64,000 bases of DNA from Kwoniella bestiolae CBS 10118 (lineage: Eukaryota; Basidiomycota; Tremellomycetes; Tremellales; Cryptococcaceae). Shown piece by piece: positions 20,370-31,581 of this stretch. Numbering within the stretch: the stretch's first letter is position 1; the number at the start of each line of letters is the position of its first letter. A program made the translations under genes and the position numbers. The stretch is from assembly GCF_000512585.2 (NCBI RefSeq), contig NC_089248.1:1426001-1490000 (forward strand). Direction: 5' to 3'. The notes beneath the pieces are model-generated. The model did not search any database, was not told where the DNA came from, and saw nothing but the letters and a program-made list of their open reading frames with translations.

Positions 20370-22169
20370 TTAAGCAAACTCAGTGAACTTGCCCTCTCCC
20401 TTCTCCCCAGTAGCCTTAGCTTTCTCGACCAAAGCAGCCTTGGCGGGTTCACCGTTTCCGGCCTTTTCAATCTTCTCCTTCAAATCCTTGATATCCTCAG
20501 GTTCGAGAATTTCGACGAGCAGATCAAGTTCAGCCAATTGCTTCTCGATGATAGCTGGCGAAGGGGAGGTACCGGCGGGTTGGAAGTAGTTTGAAGATGT
20601 GATGACGGTGGAGATGGCCTAACATCGAGGAGTTAGCATATATTATTGATGGTTCCACCAGTCTGAACAGCGAAACCAAACCCACCTTCTTCCACTTCTT
20701 CAAGTTCTTCCTGGCAGCCTCCTTAGCCTTCTTAGCAGCCTCTCTGTCCCCCTTGGAAGCTTCCAAAGCCTTCTTCTCAGCCTCCTTCTTCTCAGCTTCT
20801 TCCTTCTTCTTCTTGTCCTCGGCGGCCTTCTTCTCGGCAGCACTCAAAGGCTTGTTGGCAGTACCATTGACACCCTTCTTCTTGGCGTCTCGAGCGGCCT
20901 TCTCCTCAGCCTTGATTCGCTTGATTCGTGGATCGAGGGCCAAGACGTCGTCGACGAGGACTCGGAGTCGAGTGTTGTCCTCCTTCTTCCTTCGGGTTCG
21001 CTCGGACTTGTTCTTCTTCTCGGTGAATCGCTTGTCGTCTCGGCTGGAGGGAGGTATGGGATGTTAGTGAGAGTGGGTAATAACCTCGTGTAATAGGAAG
21101 GTATGAGATGTTCGATCGGATAAAACTGAAGGTAGGAGCAATCTGGATAGAAAAGAATGGACGATATTGTCTTGAGACAGAGATTTGGACGCCACTAGGA
21201 AGTAATTTCACTCACTTATCAGACCCCTCATTCACCTCTTTGTCATGCCACTCGAACGACCTCCATGAATCAAAGTTATAGAAGAAATCGTAGAACCCTT
21301 CTACCTCCTTCTTGGGAGCATCCAAAGAACCGAATTCAGGAACAGGTTGAACTTTTGAGAATCTACCTTCCCTAGCGAAGATCTTGTTACAAGTAGCGAC
21401 GAACTCCTCGGGTGAGAGGGATTTGAGGTCGGGCACTTCGTCTTCGATGTTCCAGTCGACGGAATCGAATTGTTTTCTCTTTTCGGAGTGGGTGAGGGTC
21501 TCGTGGGCTGCGCGGGGGGAAAGACGAGTCAATACGGATACGTTACTCGGGAAAGGTTGGATGCTCACCCTTTTGGATACATTTGAAGAATGAGTCGTCG
21601 TTGGCACCGTGTTGAGCGGCTTTCTTGTCTGGGTGGTGTCTAAGCACTTTTCTTCGGTCTGGGAGGAGTGATAATATGTATCAGCATGGATCTTTCAGCG
21701 TGAACCAAATTCAACTTTTCTTCGTTGGCAAGTGAAATTGAAAAGGGAGCGATAATAAAATATAATTCTGCAGAAGGAAAAACTCACGAGCAACCCTAAT
21801 ATGCTCATCATGAGCCTTATATCTCAAATGCCCCAACCCAAGCACAGCATAATGATCCTGCTTTTTCCACTCCTTGGGATCCTGGTTAAGCACATGAGAA
21901 GGTTCTTCCTCCTCTCCTAAACCAGGGTATGATAGTCCGTCGCCCTTATCTTCCTTCGCGGCGTCCTCTTTAGCCTTGGCAGCTAGGACGTGCTTGTCGT
22001 CCTCCTCGAATGATCGTTGGAGGATCTGTCGTCTGGCTGCGGAGATGAAAGATGGTCCGGCGGGGTAGAGGGGGAGTTGGGTGGGAGAAGAGGGTTTGGA
22101 GGCGGAGGGCTTGGAGTAGCCTGAGGGCGCGGATGAGAGGGTCAGTGGGAGTTGGACGATGGATGCCAT
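20370..22169 (-). CDS. ZUO1: Zuotin, ribosome-associated J-protein
   Basis: The model has five exons, complement(20370..20618, 20686..21043, 21216..21507, 21569..21658, 21788..22169), giving 456 aa, slightly longer than the yeast protein. The J domain runs from WKKQDHYAVLGLG to about residue 165. Its HPD motif is in VLRHHPDKKAAQHG (around residues 136-138), read across the exon 1/2 junction. The zuotin-homology region follows: FDSVDWNIEDEVPD, GFYDFFYNFDSWRSFEW and RDDKRFTEKKNKSERTRRKK. Then comes a long charged Ala/Lys/Glu helix that contacts the ribosome in the known family. The C-terminal part (LDLLVEILEPEDIKDLKEKI) fits the four-helix bundle. With Ssz1 it forms RAC, which activates Hsp70 Ssb on nascent chains. 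It is divergent from SF3B6. Confidence 0.93.
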
Positions 22170-22611
22170 TTTTGTCTATGTTTCTATCTATGGTTGTTCC
22201 GAATAAGAGGGAGAGAGAAACAGAAAAAGGTTGAATGAGATGTGCTTTGTATGAGTGGAATTGAATTTTCAGAAATAGACAAAGAACTGGTGTATTCGTA
22301 TGGTGAAATGAATATCCTCGACCATGAATTTATTGTAATTTATCCCATTTCACTTATGTATATATCACCTCCATCTCGAGTGTTCGAGTGTATGGATGGT
22401 CTATCAACATGATATCTCATGCAATATTCCTCAACTTATATGTACTTCAACTATAAAAGTATCGATTCAGCTCACATCATATCAGATATACTAGTCAGAG
22501 TAGAAAGACCAGGCTCAACCTATAACAAAAAAGTACCCCCGCCATTAATCACTCTCAATCGACCGATCACCAACTACCAACCATCCATCCTTCCCCCACC
22601 CCCAAGCCAAG
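22170..22611. promoter_or_regulatory. Shared divergent promoter, ZUO1 / SF3B6
   Basis: About 440 nt lie between two divergent ATGs. A pyrimidine-rich stretch (about 22585-22610) directly precedes the SF3B6 start, and a purine-rich AGAGAGAAACAGAAAAAGG stretch precedes the ZUO1 side. No named element is recognised. Confidence 0.45.
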
Positions 22612-23518
22612 ATGCAACGTCCGAACGATCCCCTAGCTCAACGAGCATTGTTGTGAGCTGGCCTTTCCTTGTGATGATCCAACCAAGAATGACCCGCTGA
22701 CATCCTGTTTATTTGTCAGTGTGAAAAACCTGTTAGTCCCCGTTCCCGACGATTTGCCTAAATCCAATCATTCATCACTTTTCATATCCTCTTCAAACTC
22801 CTAAACCCTCAATCGTCATTGACCTCCTCATATACCACTTCAAGACGAACAATATCAAACTGACACCCCTCTGAACCTAGCAACTTCAACATAACAGGAA
22901 CAGACCTCTATGACCTCTTCGGGAAATACGGTCCCCTTCGTCAGATCCGTCTCGGAAACGATACCAACCTGAAAACGAAGGGAACGGCATACGTGGTGTA
23001 TGAGTCGCCCGATGATGCTAAGGAGGCTATCAATCATTTGAATGGGTTTCATTTGATGGAGAGGTATATTGTTGGTGAGTGTTGTTTCTTGGAAGATCAA
23101 AGGGATCAAATTGGTCATGGAGTGTTGGAGTTTGTATAAGAGGAGTGGGATGAAGTGGGTGTATAACCTCGGAGGGCGGGGAGAAAGGAGCTCTGGTGGA
23201 TTGTGTCAATGTAGGATTCTCGGATGGACAGTTGGACCGATGTCATTTGTCTGGCAGACAAGACATCATAACGGCGGAATAGGGACAAGGACTCTTTCTC
23301 TTCTCTTCTCTTCGATCCAACATCCCACAACCACACATTACCATATCACCGGCCATGAATGTACAGAATCAGCAAATATCCTGACTCACCCTCTCATCCC
23401 AGTGCTATACCACCATCCCTCCAAACAGCAGGCTTCAGCTCTGGCCAAAGCGGAACTACGTGCGAGAGAACAGGCGCTGGCAGAGGAGAAGAAGCGGTTG
23501 GGGTTGAAGGACGAGTAG
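22612..23518 (+). CDS. SF3B6: Splicing factor 3B subunit 6 (p14/SF3b14a), RRM protein of U2 snRNP
   Basis: The model has four exons: 22612..22652, 22720..22731, 22881..23074 and 23403..23518, giving 120 aa (the family is about 125). RNP2 is FVKNLNFNITG, assembled from exons 1-3, with exon 2 a 12-nt microexon. It is followed by DLYDLFGKYGPLRQIRLG. RNP1 is KGTAYVVYESPDDAKEAI, and the C-terminal part YHHPSKQQASALAKAELRAR matches the basic helix of p14. In the family it contacts the branch-point adenosine region together with SF3B1. The acceptor of exon 3 (CCTAG at 22880) was chosen over a nearer CAG because only it restores the conserved NFNITGTDLYDLF order. Intron 3 (23075-23402, 328 nt) is unusually long here. 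Confidence 0.92.
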
Positions 23519-24006
23519 GATATTTCGGATATATCAGATATCAGATACCAAAAAAAAATAGAAGAGTAACTTTGGGCGAAAGAGGGAAAGCTTCCGTTAT
23601 AAGAATAATAGTCATCTGTATACTATGTATGTACCACTATGAATCGATTACATCGTGACCTCAAAACAACATTGTATTCGAGAGATCCATCCTTACAGGC
23701 ACAGCATGCACTCAATGATCATCCATCTACAGTCATGCAGTATGCTAATGGATTCATGTTGATTACGATTATTGATGATACATGTATATACAGATATCTG
23801 CTGGTGACTAGCTAATAGAGACGATAAATGATATATGTAAAACACGATGATAATAATTCCAATTCGACTCAACACAAAGCCCGAAAATATCATTTGGTTT
23901 TGCACTCTTCCTTTCATCCCTCCTACATAGTATCTGCACCTTACCTCCAGCAGAAGCCTACCCTTGAATCGTTTTAGCAGCCCCGATACTCTCTCCTTAA
24001 CTCCAC
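23519..24006. other. Convergent intergenic spacer
   Basis: This holds the 3' UTRs of SF3B6 and the RING gene. An A-run (CCAAAAAAAAATAG) lies about 30 nt past the SF3B6 stop. No gene is seen. Confidence 0.5.
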
Positions 24007-26115
24007 TCAGAACAGAGGCGGAATAGATCGTCTAGGTGGTGGAGGATTGACAACAAAGCTCGCTTCTCCATTTTCATCACCTGGCGCACCAGGTGAAATA
24101 CCTCGATCGTACCCATCTTGGGGGTATGAAGCAAAAGGAGGTTGAGGTTGGTGTGAATAGGGCTCGTCGTATCGTTGGGAGGGCGGATCGTATACATGAT
24201 TGTTCATCTCGTGTGGAGGGGATTGTCCTAACAGCCCAAATCACGTCGATCATCAGTGCAAAGCTCTTCCTTCATAGACAGATGTAGATATAAGGTGACT
24301 CACGATAATTACCGTTATTTCCATACCCCATAAACCCTCCATTACTAGGTCCGGCTTCAGCAAATCCATTAGATGGTCTTTGTACAGGGGTCGTTCGCCC
24401 GTTCGCGAATCCTTGAGAATATGTTTGTGGTGAGGTCCCGTGCAAAGGAGTACTGTTGTACCTGTATCGTCTGTATCAATGACAATTAGCTGACTACTTA
24501 CCATCAGGTGACTGACTGGCATTCATCCAACTCACTCTAGGTCAGGCTTGGAAGGACCTGTAACGGTAGCAGGAGCTGCATATTCACCAACTGTGCGAGA
24601 CCTTTCGAATTGGGGTTGAACCTGTTGGGGAGTTTGGTATGCTTCACCAAAGGTTGGGATGTACTGATTTCGAACATGGGAAGAGATGGGTGTGGAGGGT
24701 ACAAGCCTGTAAAGCCTTATTTTCAGCGGCCTCACGCAAATGCAAACACACATCATACACTTACTGTCTATATTGTTGATCATTCTGTTCTACTCTCCTT
24801 CTCTTGCCCAACGAGTCACTACCTTCTCCACCATTCTCTTCCTCCTCTTCCCGAACTGTAGGTAATCCCCCACCATAGATAGGGGGCGGCATCGCCGCCT
24901 GATGGGCGCCGGTTCCTCTTGGTGAGAACCCGTTCATAGGGGGTGGTGGCATGTTTAACCGATCTTGTAGTTCCTTGTTCGCCCTGTCAAGTTGTGTCAG
25001 TAATTAAAGTATAATCGCCTTGACGGCTGAGGTGAGCTCACATCTTCAGCTCCACATTCTCCGTCACGTATACATCCATTTCGTTCCTCAATCGCTCAAT
25101 CTCGGCCTGTCTCGAATCGAACTGTGAGCAATCTCTACTGGACAGGCTAATTGAGGAATGAACATCACCTACAGTAGCTTTTTCCAATTGCTCCTTGTAA
25201 AGAGCTCGAGGTCTCTTGTGTTGACTGTTCTGGTACTACATCGGAGCTTGGTCAGTCTAACCCATGTAACACGAGGAATTCGCTCACTTTGTAAATGCCT
25301 TTGATTGATCTGATATTCTTCATCTTCAACTGAAATTGTTCCTGAATCGCTTTCATCAGGTTCTCGCATTCTACTACCGCTTTCTCGAGCAGAGTGTCCG
25401 GATTGGATAGGAAGTTCTCTTGAATAGGTTGAAGCTACGATGACAAAGTGCCAGGTGAGTCTGAAATGACAGCTATCAAGGGGATAAAGAAGGAAGGATG
25501 AGGAAGAGAAATAGACTCACATTTCCCTCTTCCATCGTCACCGCTTGCATGTTCTTCCCACAGACCGTACATATTCCTTCCTTGTCTATATCGAGATAAC
25601 GTCAGCGCAGACAAAGTCAGAGGAAGTCGTTTGCAGTGGTCGTACAGGGGATGGATTGATGATCGGATGAAAAACGACTCACGTTGATGCGCCTCGTCAT
25701 TACACACAACATGAGCACACGAAGTCATCCAGAAGATTCTACCTTTCGCTATACCATCGAAGAAGGGTTCGTTGCTGTATGGTATGAATCAGTACGTCTC
25801 ATAGCGTTTTCGATCACTTCGATGCCATATCATCAATAAGAAACCCCAGTCCTCTGCGAACGATTGGTGAGGAGAGTATAGATATGCCCTAACACCATTC
25901 CTTCCTTCGGCTTCCTTCCTCTGTCTCATTTAAAAGCCCACTCACCAAATATTACAAGTGATATAATCCAAATACGGCAATTTTCCATCTTCCTCCTCTT
26001 TGTTCTTCCCCTTGTTCATCGAGTTATTACCAGACGAGGAACCCTGGGAAGAAGATCCCGTACCGAACTTGAGTCCTTTGACCTGGACGGGTGGGAGTCG
26101 TGATTTGGGGGACAT
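24007..26115 (-). CDS. RING-finger protein of the HEI10/ZIP3/RNF212 type (putative meiotic crossover E3)
   Basis: The model has ten exons, complement(24007..24227, 24304..24470, 24536..24706, 24765..24983, 25042..25121, 25173..25235, 25288..25434, 25521..25585, 25683..25774, 25946..26115), giving 464 aa. The RING is built across exons 1-3: C-NI-C (the second Cys is completed at the splice), then TS-C-A-H-VV-C-NDEAH, then C-TV-C. This C-x-H-x3-C followed by an acidic residue instead of Cys is the layout of HEI10/CCNB1IP1-like RINGs. A coiled coil follows (LEKAVVECENLMKAIQEQF and RQAEIERLRNEMDVYV), then a Pro/Gly/Ser-rich tail ending RRSIPPLF. Family members mark crossover sites on meiotic chromosomes by SUMO or ubiquitin ligation. 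The assignment rests on architecture; another RING-coiled-coil ligase is possible. Confidence 0.72.
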
Positions 26116-26993
26116 TATGTTAAGTTGATGAGAAGGGAATAAGGTCTCTTTTGGCGATTTGAGGTGCAATGAATCGAGGTGGCGAGCTTGAGGGAGTAAG
26201 TGAGACCAAGTGAGGTGAGATTAGATGGGAAGGTAGGTGTTGTCTTCGATCAGAATAGGTGTCCGGGGGGCTGGACTGGGGTAAGGTGTTTGGAAACGGT
26301 TAGTTGTTCGAGAAGAGAAGGAAGGAAGTAATGTTGATGTGTCTAATACATTGCGGTATAATCGTTAGTAGACAGCGATAGACAGTAGTTGAGGGACCAT
26401 TAGAAGTGGAATGGCTGTGAGCAGGATACTGATGAGTATGATGGGGGTGAGATTGGGTAAGTAGAGCCGTGAAGGGGTCAGGCTGAGATGAGAGGTAAGA
26501 TTGGAAAAGAGGAAACAGCAGAGGGAAGTGTGAAAGAGATGAACAGAAGAAGAAAGAGAAAGAGAGATGATAGGAATAGGAATGGGATATGATAGAGTGA
26601 TGATATACAAGATCAAGTTGGGATTAAATCATTAAAACTAAAGGGTGAATATCAGTCACGTAGTAATAGCAATATAAAAGGAGATCTGTGCGTAAAGCGT
26701 AAAGTGGGTTAGTCAACCGTCATCACTCTGGGTGGTGATTATTATTATTGTTATTACATGATATCGATGATGAATGATAAGGTGTCATACTAATAACGAT
26801 CAATGACCCTGTTACCTTGCTACCCCTTTTCACTCTTCCACTCTTCTATACTTGTTCTCCGTTGTCATCCTCATCCAGCTCTCAGTATATAGCACTATAT
26901 CATCAACACCATTCATATGAGCTCAACAACCTTTCTTCCCAAGCAGCTCAAAAGATCCACTCACTTCTCAGCCTTCTACGCCCATCTATCTCC
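26116..26993. other. Intergenic, promoter of RING gene and 3' flank of LSM1
   Basis: This is purine-rich on the plus strand near 26480-26590 (AGAAGAAAGAGAAAGAGAG), i.e. a pyrimidine tract upstream of the RING gene on its own strand. An ATTATTATTATTGTTATTA run lies at about 26738-26756. A plus-strand 111-codon frame starting at 26817 is antisense to the last LSM1 exon and was not called. Confidence 0.45.
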
Positions 26994-28043
26994 CTAATAC
27001 GCATCACCCTCCCTACCGTCATTCACGAACCCCATAGATCCCAACACTTTATCTTTGATCGTGTGATCCCTCTCACGGCGTTTCTACGTGGGTCAAAGTA
27101 TAGAAGATATCAGCTTGATCCTCTAATAGATAACATGCTCGTAGAGTTGTAGACCATGAATGTCTTCTACCATCTCATATTGACATGTCTTCTATCATTT
27201 ACGATGTATTAATGAAAGCCATGGACCGCACTCACATTATCCTCATTTATCTTCTCCTCAACCTGACTCCACGAAACCTGTTGGAGCGGTACCATATCTT
27301 CCGCTATCAGATCCTATTTATTTGTATTGCATGTCAACAAACAATCAGTAACGAGTACAATCTCGAGAGAACCAATCATGAACTCCTCTTCTCCAATGTT
27401 CATCCATGTATCCTGGCTCCATCATCACAAGACACACGATAACATCCCCTCACGCAAGCGTAACGTTCTCTGATCCGAAACAGGTCCAACTCACAATTTC
27501 ACCCAGAGCCACTACATTCTCCCCTCTAACCAACAACACCCCAATATCCTTATCTGCATATTCGAACTTGAAATGTATACGTTCTATGCACTGTTCCAGC
27601 AGGAAATTGGCTGACAGAGAATCAGACATTAGCAACTTGACGCTTCTGGCCTGAAGTATTGTGCATATCGAGAAGAAGAGGGTGAGAAAGGTAGATAGAT
27701 AGCATGACCTAGTCTTCGGGCAGTAGACCAATTTCCATTCCTCCATAAGGATCAGTGTTCTCTCCGTCTCTCGTATCTCTTCAAGCCATACATACAAGAA
27801 GAAAAACCAACTCACCAAACTGATCATAAGACCTGAAAACACCTATCAACTTCCTCCCGTCCCTCAGCACGACCAGTACTTTTTCTGATAATCACCACAA
27901 CGTGTCAGCTATCGCATCTTGATCCATCTTTCTTGAGATGATTCGGTGGTTCAGATAGGATAGATGAGAGGGGAGAAACCCAACTAACTATCTACCAGAT
28001 CCACCAACGACCCAGAAGTGGTAAAAGGGATTAAAGCGTCCAT
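26994..28043 (-). CDS. LSM1: Sm-like protein LSM1, cytoplasmic mRNA decapping activator
   Basis: The model has five exons, complement(26994..27083, 27236..27313, 27495..27610, 27816..27884, 27989..28043), giving 135 aa, the normal size. The Sm1 motif is VLVVLRDGRKLIGVFRSYDQF. The Sm2 motif is IGVLLVRGENVVALGEI. The start MDALIPFTTSGSLVDLVD and the tail (PLQQVSWSQVEEKI, GSMGFVNDGREGDAY) are specific to LSM1 rather than other Lsm proteins. LSM1 completes the cytoplasmic Lsm1-7 ring that binds oligoadenylated 3' ends with Pat1 and promotes decapping in P-bodies. The last two exons were found by matching the LSM1 C-terminus; an unspliced reading would stop shortly after GEI. Intron 2 is 205 nt. 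Confidence 0.93.
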
Positions 28044-28522
28044 CTTTCTTTATCTCGTCTTGAAATGATAAATGATCTCTTTAGGCGAGGGAACAAGTTT
28101 TCGTTCTCGTTCTTGATTTTCACTTCACAGTAGTTCTTTCTTTACTCGAGTATTAGGTTGGGAATCAGGTTCAAACGTAGGTAGATAAAGCTATATCGAA
28201 TCGATAATTATAGTCTAATCGAATACTCGTACTCGAATCCACTTTGTTATCGTCCTCTGCTCACCAAACTTGGATCGACGTCGGACGGAATCAAATCTCC
28301 CCACCCGCAACCTGCTTGTGGCACCGTCCACTTAGCAAAGTGCTTCTCTGGTTCTCACAACTCCGCTTACCATATAGCAATGCCCAACGTATGTACTTGT
28401 AAACGCGAATAAGTGAATGAATGGATACATGAGATATTTAGTTTATATACAACTCAATTTCCCTCCAGTCCCAGCTCTCAAAGATGACATATCGTACAAA
28501 ATCATTCAACTGAAACTCCCCA
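28044..28522. other. Intergenic, LSM1 promoter and RAP1 3' flank
   Basis: This lies between same-strand genes. No motif can be named, and no gene is seen on either strand. Confidence 0.5.
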
Positions 28523-31109
28523 CTATGTCTTCCTCAGCCTCTTCGATCTCCTCTGATTGACTTCTTCCTCCTCGTCTCTTTGTTCATCCGGAAACAACAC
28601 TTCCTTATCCCCTGTATCCTCATTATCCCTATTTCCATTCGCTGCAATCCCTTTCGACTGATTACTAGCTCTAAATCCACCAAATCGGAATCAGCCATGC
28701 TCATTCTGTGGCTTCCAATTCCAGCTGAACTATCGCACACTCACTCAAAAGATGATTCCAATGCTTCGTCGACAGCTTCAGAGTCTTCTCGGGCTATCGA
28801 GTCGTCTTCTACATCATGACCTCGAAAGGGTCGTGAAGAAGGTGGCACAGCGGCATCCTCGTGAATATTGCCGGCATTGTTTATTTGATCTTCCTCAAGA
28901 GAGATAGCATAACGATCTTCTGCTTCTCCTTCTAGATGTACTCCCTCCTCCCCAGCTCCGCCATCTCTAGTTTTTGTATTTGCGTCATTTACCTCTTCCG
29001 CTGGGTTCACATGTCCATCTTCATGAGGGGTGATTTCTTTTGCCTGGGTTGTTGTCTTCCTCGCACCCTTTATTACCACCCTCACTTTAGATTTCGACTT
29101 TAGTATTTCCCTTTTCTTGTCTTTTTTCCTCCTATTACCGCCATCATCATGATCTTCCTCAGTTTGGGAGGCAGCTCGCTTCCTCTTTCCCATCCCATTC
29201 GCATTTTCTTCCCCTTCATCCTCACCATCATTAACATCCTGAGCATTCTCAGTCCTCTCGACAGCCCTCCCCTTCCCCTTCCTCTCCTTCCTAGTTTTCA
29301 AAAACCCATCAATCCCCCTATCCACATACCTATCCACCTCATCCTCCAACACCTTGCCATCTTGCCCTTCCCTCGAGCGATTCCGCTTGAAGTGCTCGTG
29401 CCATGCCGATGCGGGATGTCGAGAGGCGTGCTTGAAGAATGGGTGGGTGGGTTTGTACTTCTGCATAGTTCAAGAGAAAGGATTCATCAGCCGGATGTCC
29501 TTCTTAAACATAGAGAAGCGTATGTGTTATGAAGTGAGGTGTAATGTATCACTATGTTCGTTCTGACGAAGAAAGTGGAGATGATGACCCACCTCAAGTC
29601 TCATATACAAGCTCCTCGTAGTCCTCCCAATCCTATCGGGTCGATGAAATGCCAACCAACGCGCTAGGAAATCTCTATCGTGCGGTGTGAACTCGGTTCT
29701 ACACCAATGAACACCATACCATCAGTCTCTGATTTCTGCTTGACACTGTACATGATACGAAGCAGTAGCTCACCTGGCGCTGGTCCGTCGTTGATAAGGT
29801 CTCTTCTCCTTCGGGGTATTATCGCTATTCCCATTCCCAACAAACTTCAATTTCCCCTTCTCAGCCTTTGTCTTCTTCATCGGTGTTGTTGTGGCTGCCT
29901 TCTTCTTTGATTTGCCAGGTTTTGCGGTCGACTTGGCCTTCGGCTCAGGCTCTCGCTGAGCAACCTTGATTTTTTCCCGCACCCACTCGGGGGTATGCCA
30001 TGAGATGTGTTTGTATGTATCTTCTCTCGGCGGGGAGACATGGTATGGGTGATTAGACGGGAGGATGACGATTTGTGCGATGGTGTGAGAGGAGACTATC
30101 ATAGCTCCGTTTGACTATGATCAGGATCAGAATTAGCTGCACGTCTCTCCTTATTACCCATTACACGACAATGAGATCTGATCCTGCTCGTTAAAGTCGT
30201 CCTTGAAGCAACGCGAAGTCGGATGTAGTCAAGTCAAGCATCACTCCATGATATCCATTCACCGACCCACGAGAAAGGCACAACCCACCTCAAGATCAAC
30301 CATGACCCTCCTTCTCTCCGTATCCCCCTCAACCCCTTCTCCAAGCTTCATAACAGCCACTTTCAACCCCCTTCCCTCTTCGTCCAGAAATACCGGCTGA
30401 GCACCGAGAGGAGATTCAACCTTTTTCGAGAAATAGCATTTTGACAAATAATTATATGGCAATATCGCTGTCATCTTCGTCTGGACAGAACCGAGTTTGT
30501 TGAGTTCTTCTGATTTTTCGGCGGGTAGACGGAGTGAATGTGGGTTGATTAGGATTAGGTCGGCTTCTTCCACTGAGGTGGCGAGACCACCTTGCATTTT
30601 CTGGATCATCCGCAGGTCAGGTATCAGCATAGGCAGCTAACAAGCAAGAATGTAGAATTGATGATTGTTAGATCTCGACTCACCTCTATTCTTCTCGTCA
30701 GATGATCTCTCATATCCTCCTCAATCGAGTTATCAAGGTACCAATCCACCTCGTCCCATGGGAATGGCTGTCCAACTTTCAACCATCGTCTACCCTCTTC
30801 ATCCGACAGAATCCCTTCCGTTCCATCGTCGACCTCGTTCTCATCCTCATCGTCACTCTCCTCTTCACCACTATAACTATTACTTTCACTCTCATCATCG
30901 TCGTCACTCCCATCATCTCCAAAGGTGAGTTGGTGTTGATCTCTGGCCTGTCGCGCACTAGCCTGAGTGGCCTTGGCAGCAGCTACCCTCGTTGATCTCC
31001 TTCGTCCCTTCGTTTCAAGCTGTGGAGTCGTTCGAAGTGATTCGGGTATGATCTCTTCTTCACCCTCCTGTCTCGAAGGTGATTGTCGACGTGTATCACT
31101 GGTGGACAT
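28523..31109 (-). CDS. RAP1: Telomeric Rap1-like protein (BRCT region plus Myb-type domain)
   Basis: The model has six exons, complement(28523..28670, 28745..29460, 29593..29698, 29774..30114, 30289..30600, 30684..31109), giving 682 aa with phases closed. After an acidic N-terminus, a BRCT-like region begins WYLDNSIEEDMRDHL and continues GGLATSVEEADLILINP. It ends near ISWHTPEWVREKI (residues about 120-310). A basic linker leads to the Rap1-type Myb domain. This starts TEFTPHDRDFLARWLAFH at about residue 361 and includes RTTRSLYMRLE and HPASAWHEHFKRN, the HP-x-SW-x-x-x-x-K/R pattern of that domain. A long charged tail follows, ending RRSKRLRKT. Rap1 is a shelterin-type telomere protein. I do not recognise the C-terminal RCT module. 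The last exon is easily missed because exon 5 reads a stop at the donor. Confidence 0.75.
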
Positions 31110-31581
31110 GACGGTTCCGTAATGTTCAAGATGACCAAGATCAGTCGCGTCGATGAGTGTTTCTCGCTTTCTCGCTGTCTCGCTCCTTTTGTAGTATCAA
31201 TTAGAATTCTGATAAGGTGAGTTCTAGTATCCTGGTTGATCAAGGTGCTGTCTGAGTATACATCCTATATTGGTGTGAGAGGATGAATACATGAGAACCC
31301 ATGAGATGCAGCATTATTGAATGATCAAGATGATTGTAGGATGACGATTATAGGGGGTTAGGGATTATCGGTGTTTTTGTGTGTGGCTCATGCTCATCTG
31401 TAGTGTATTCCGGTTATACGGACACCGGGTTGAGTGAGGTCAAGAATAAGGTCGATAAGATAAAATATGATGCTTCATCTTCTTGCTCTACGCATCCAAC
31501 CCAGACATTCTGCTAGTAAAGAACAGGCTGATACCTCAATCTAGCCGAATTAGAGTCGACTGGGTGTCTTGAGCTCGCGCC
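31110..31581. promoter_or_regulatory. Shared divergent promoter, RAP1 / PEX12
   Basis: About 470 nt separate the two start codons, and it must serve both genes. No individual element is recognised. Confidence 0.45.

Noticed and set aside
26817..27152. 111-codon plus-strand frame near LSM1
   Set aside because: It overlaps, in antisense, the last LSM1 exon and an intron. LSM1 homology decides the strand.
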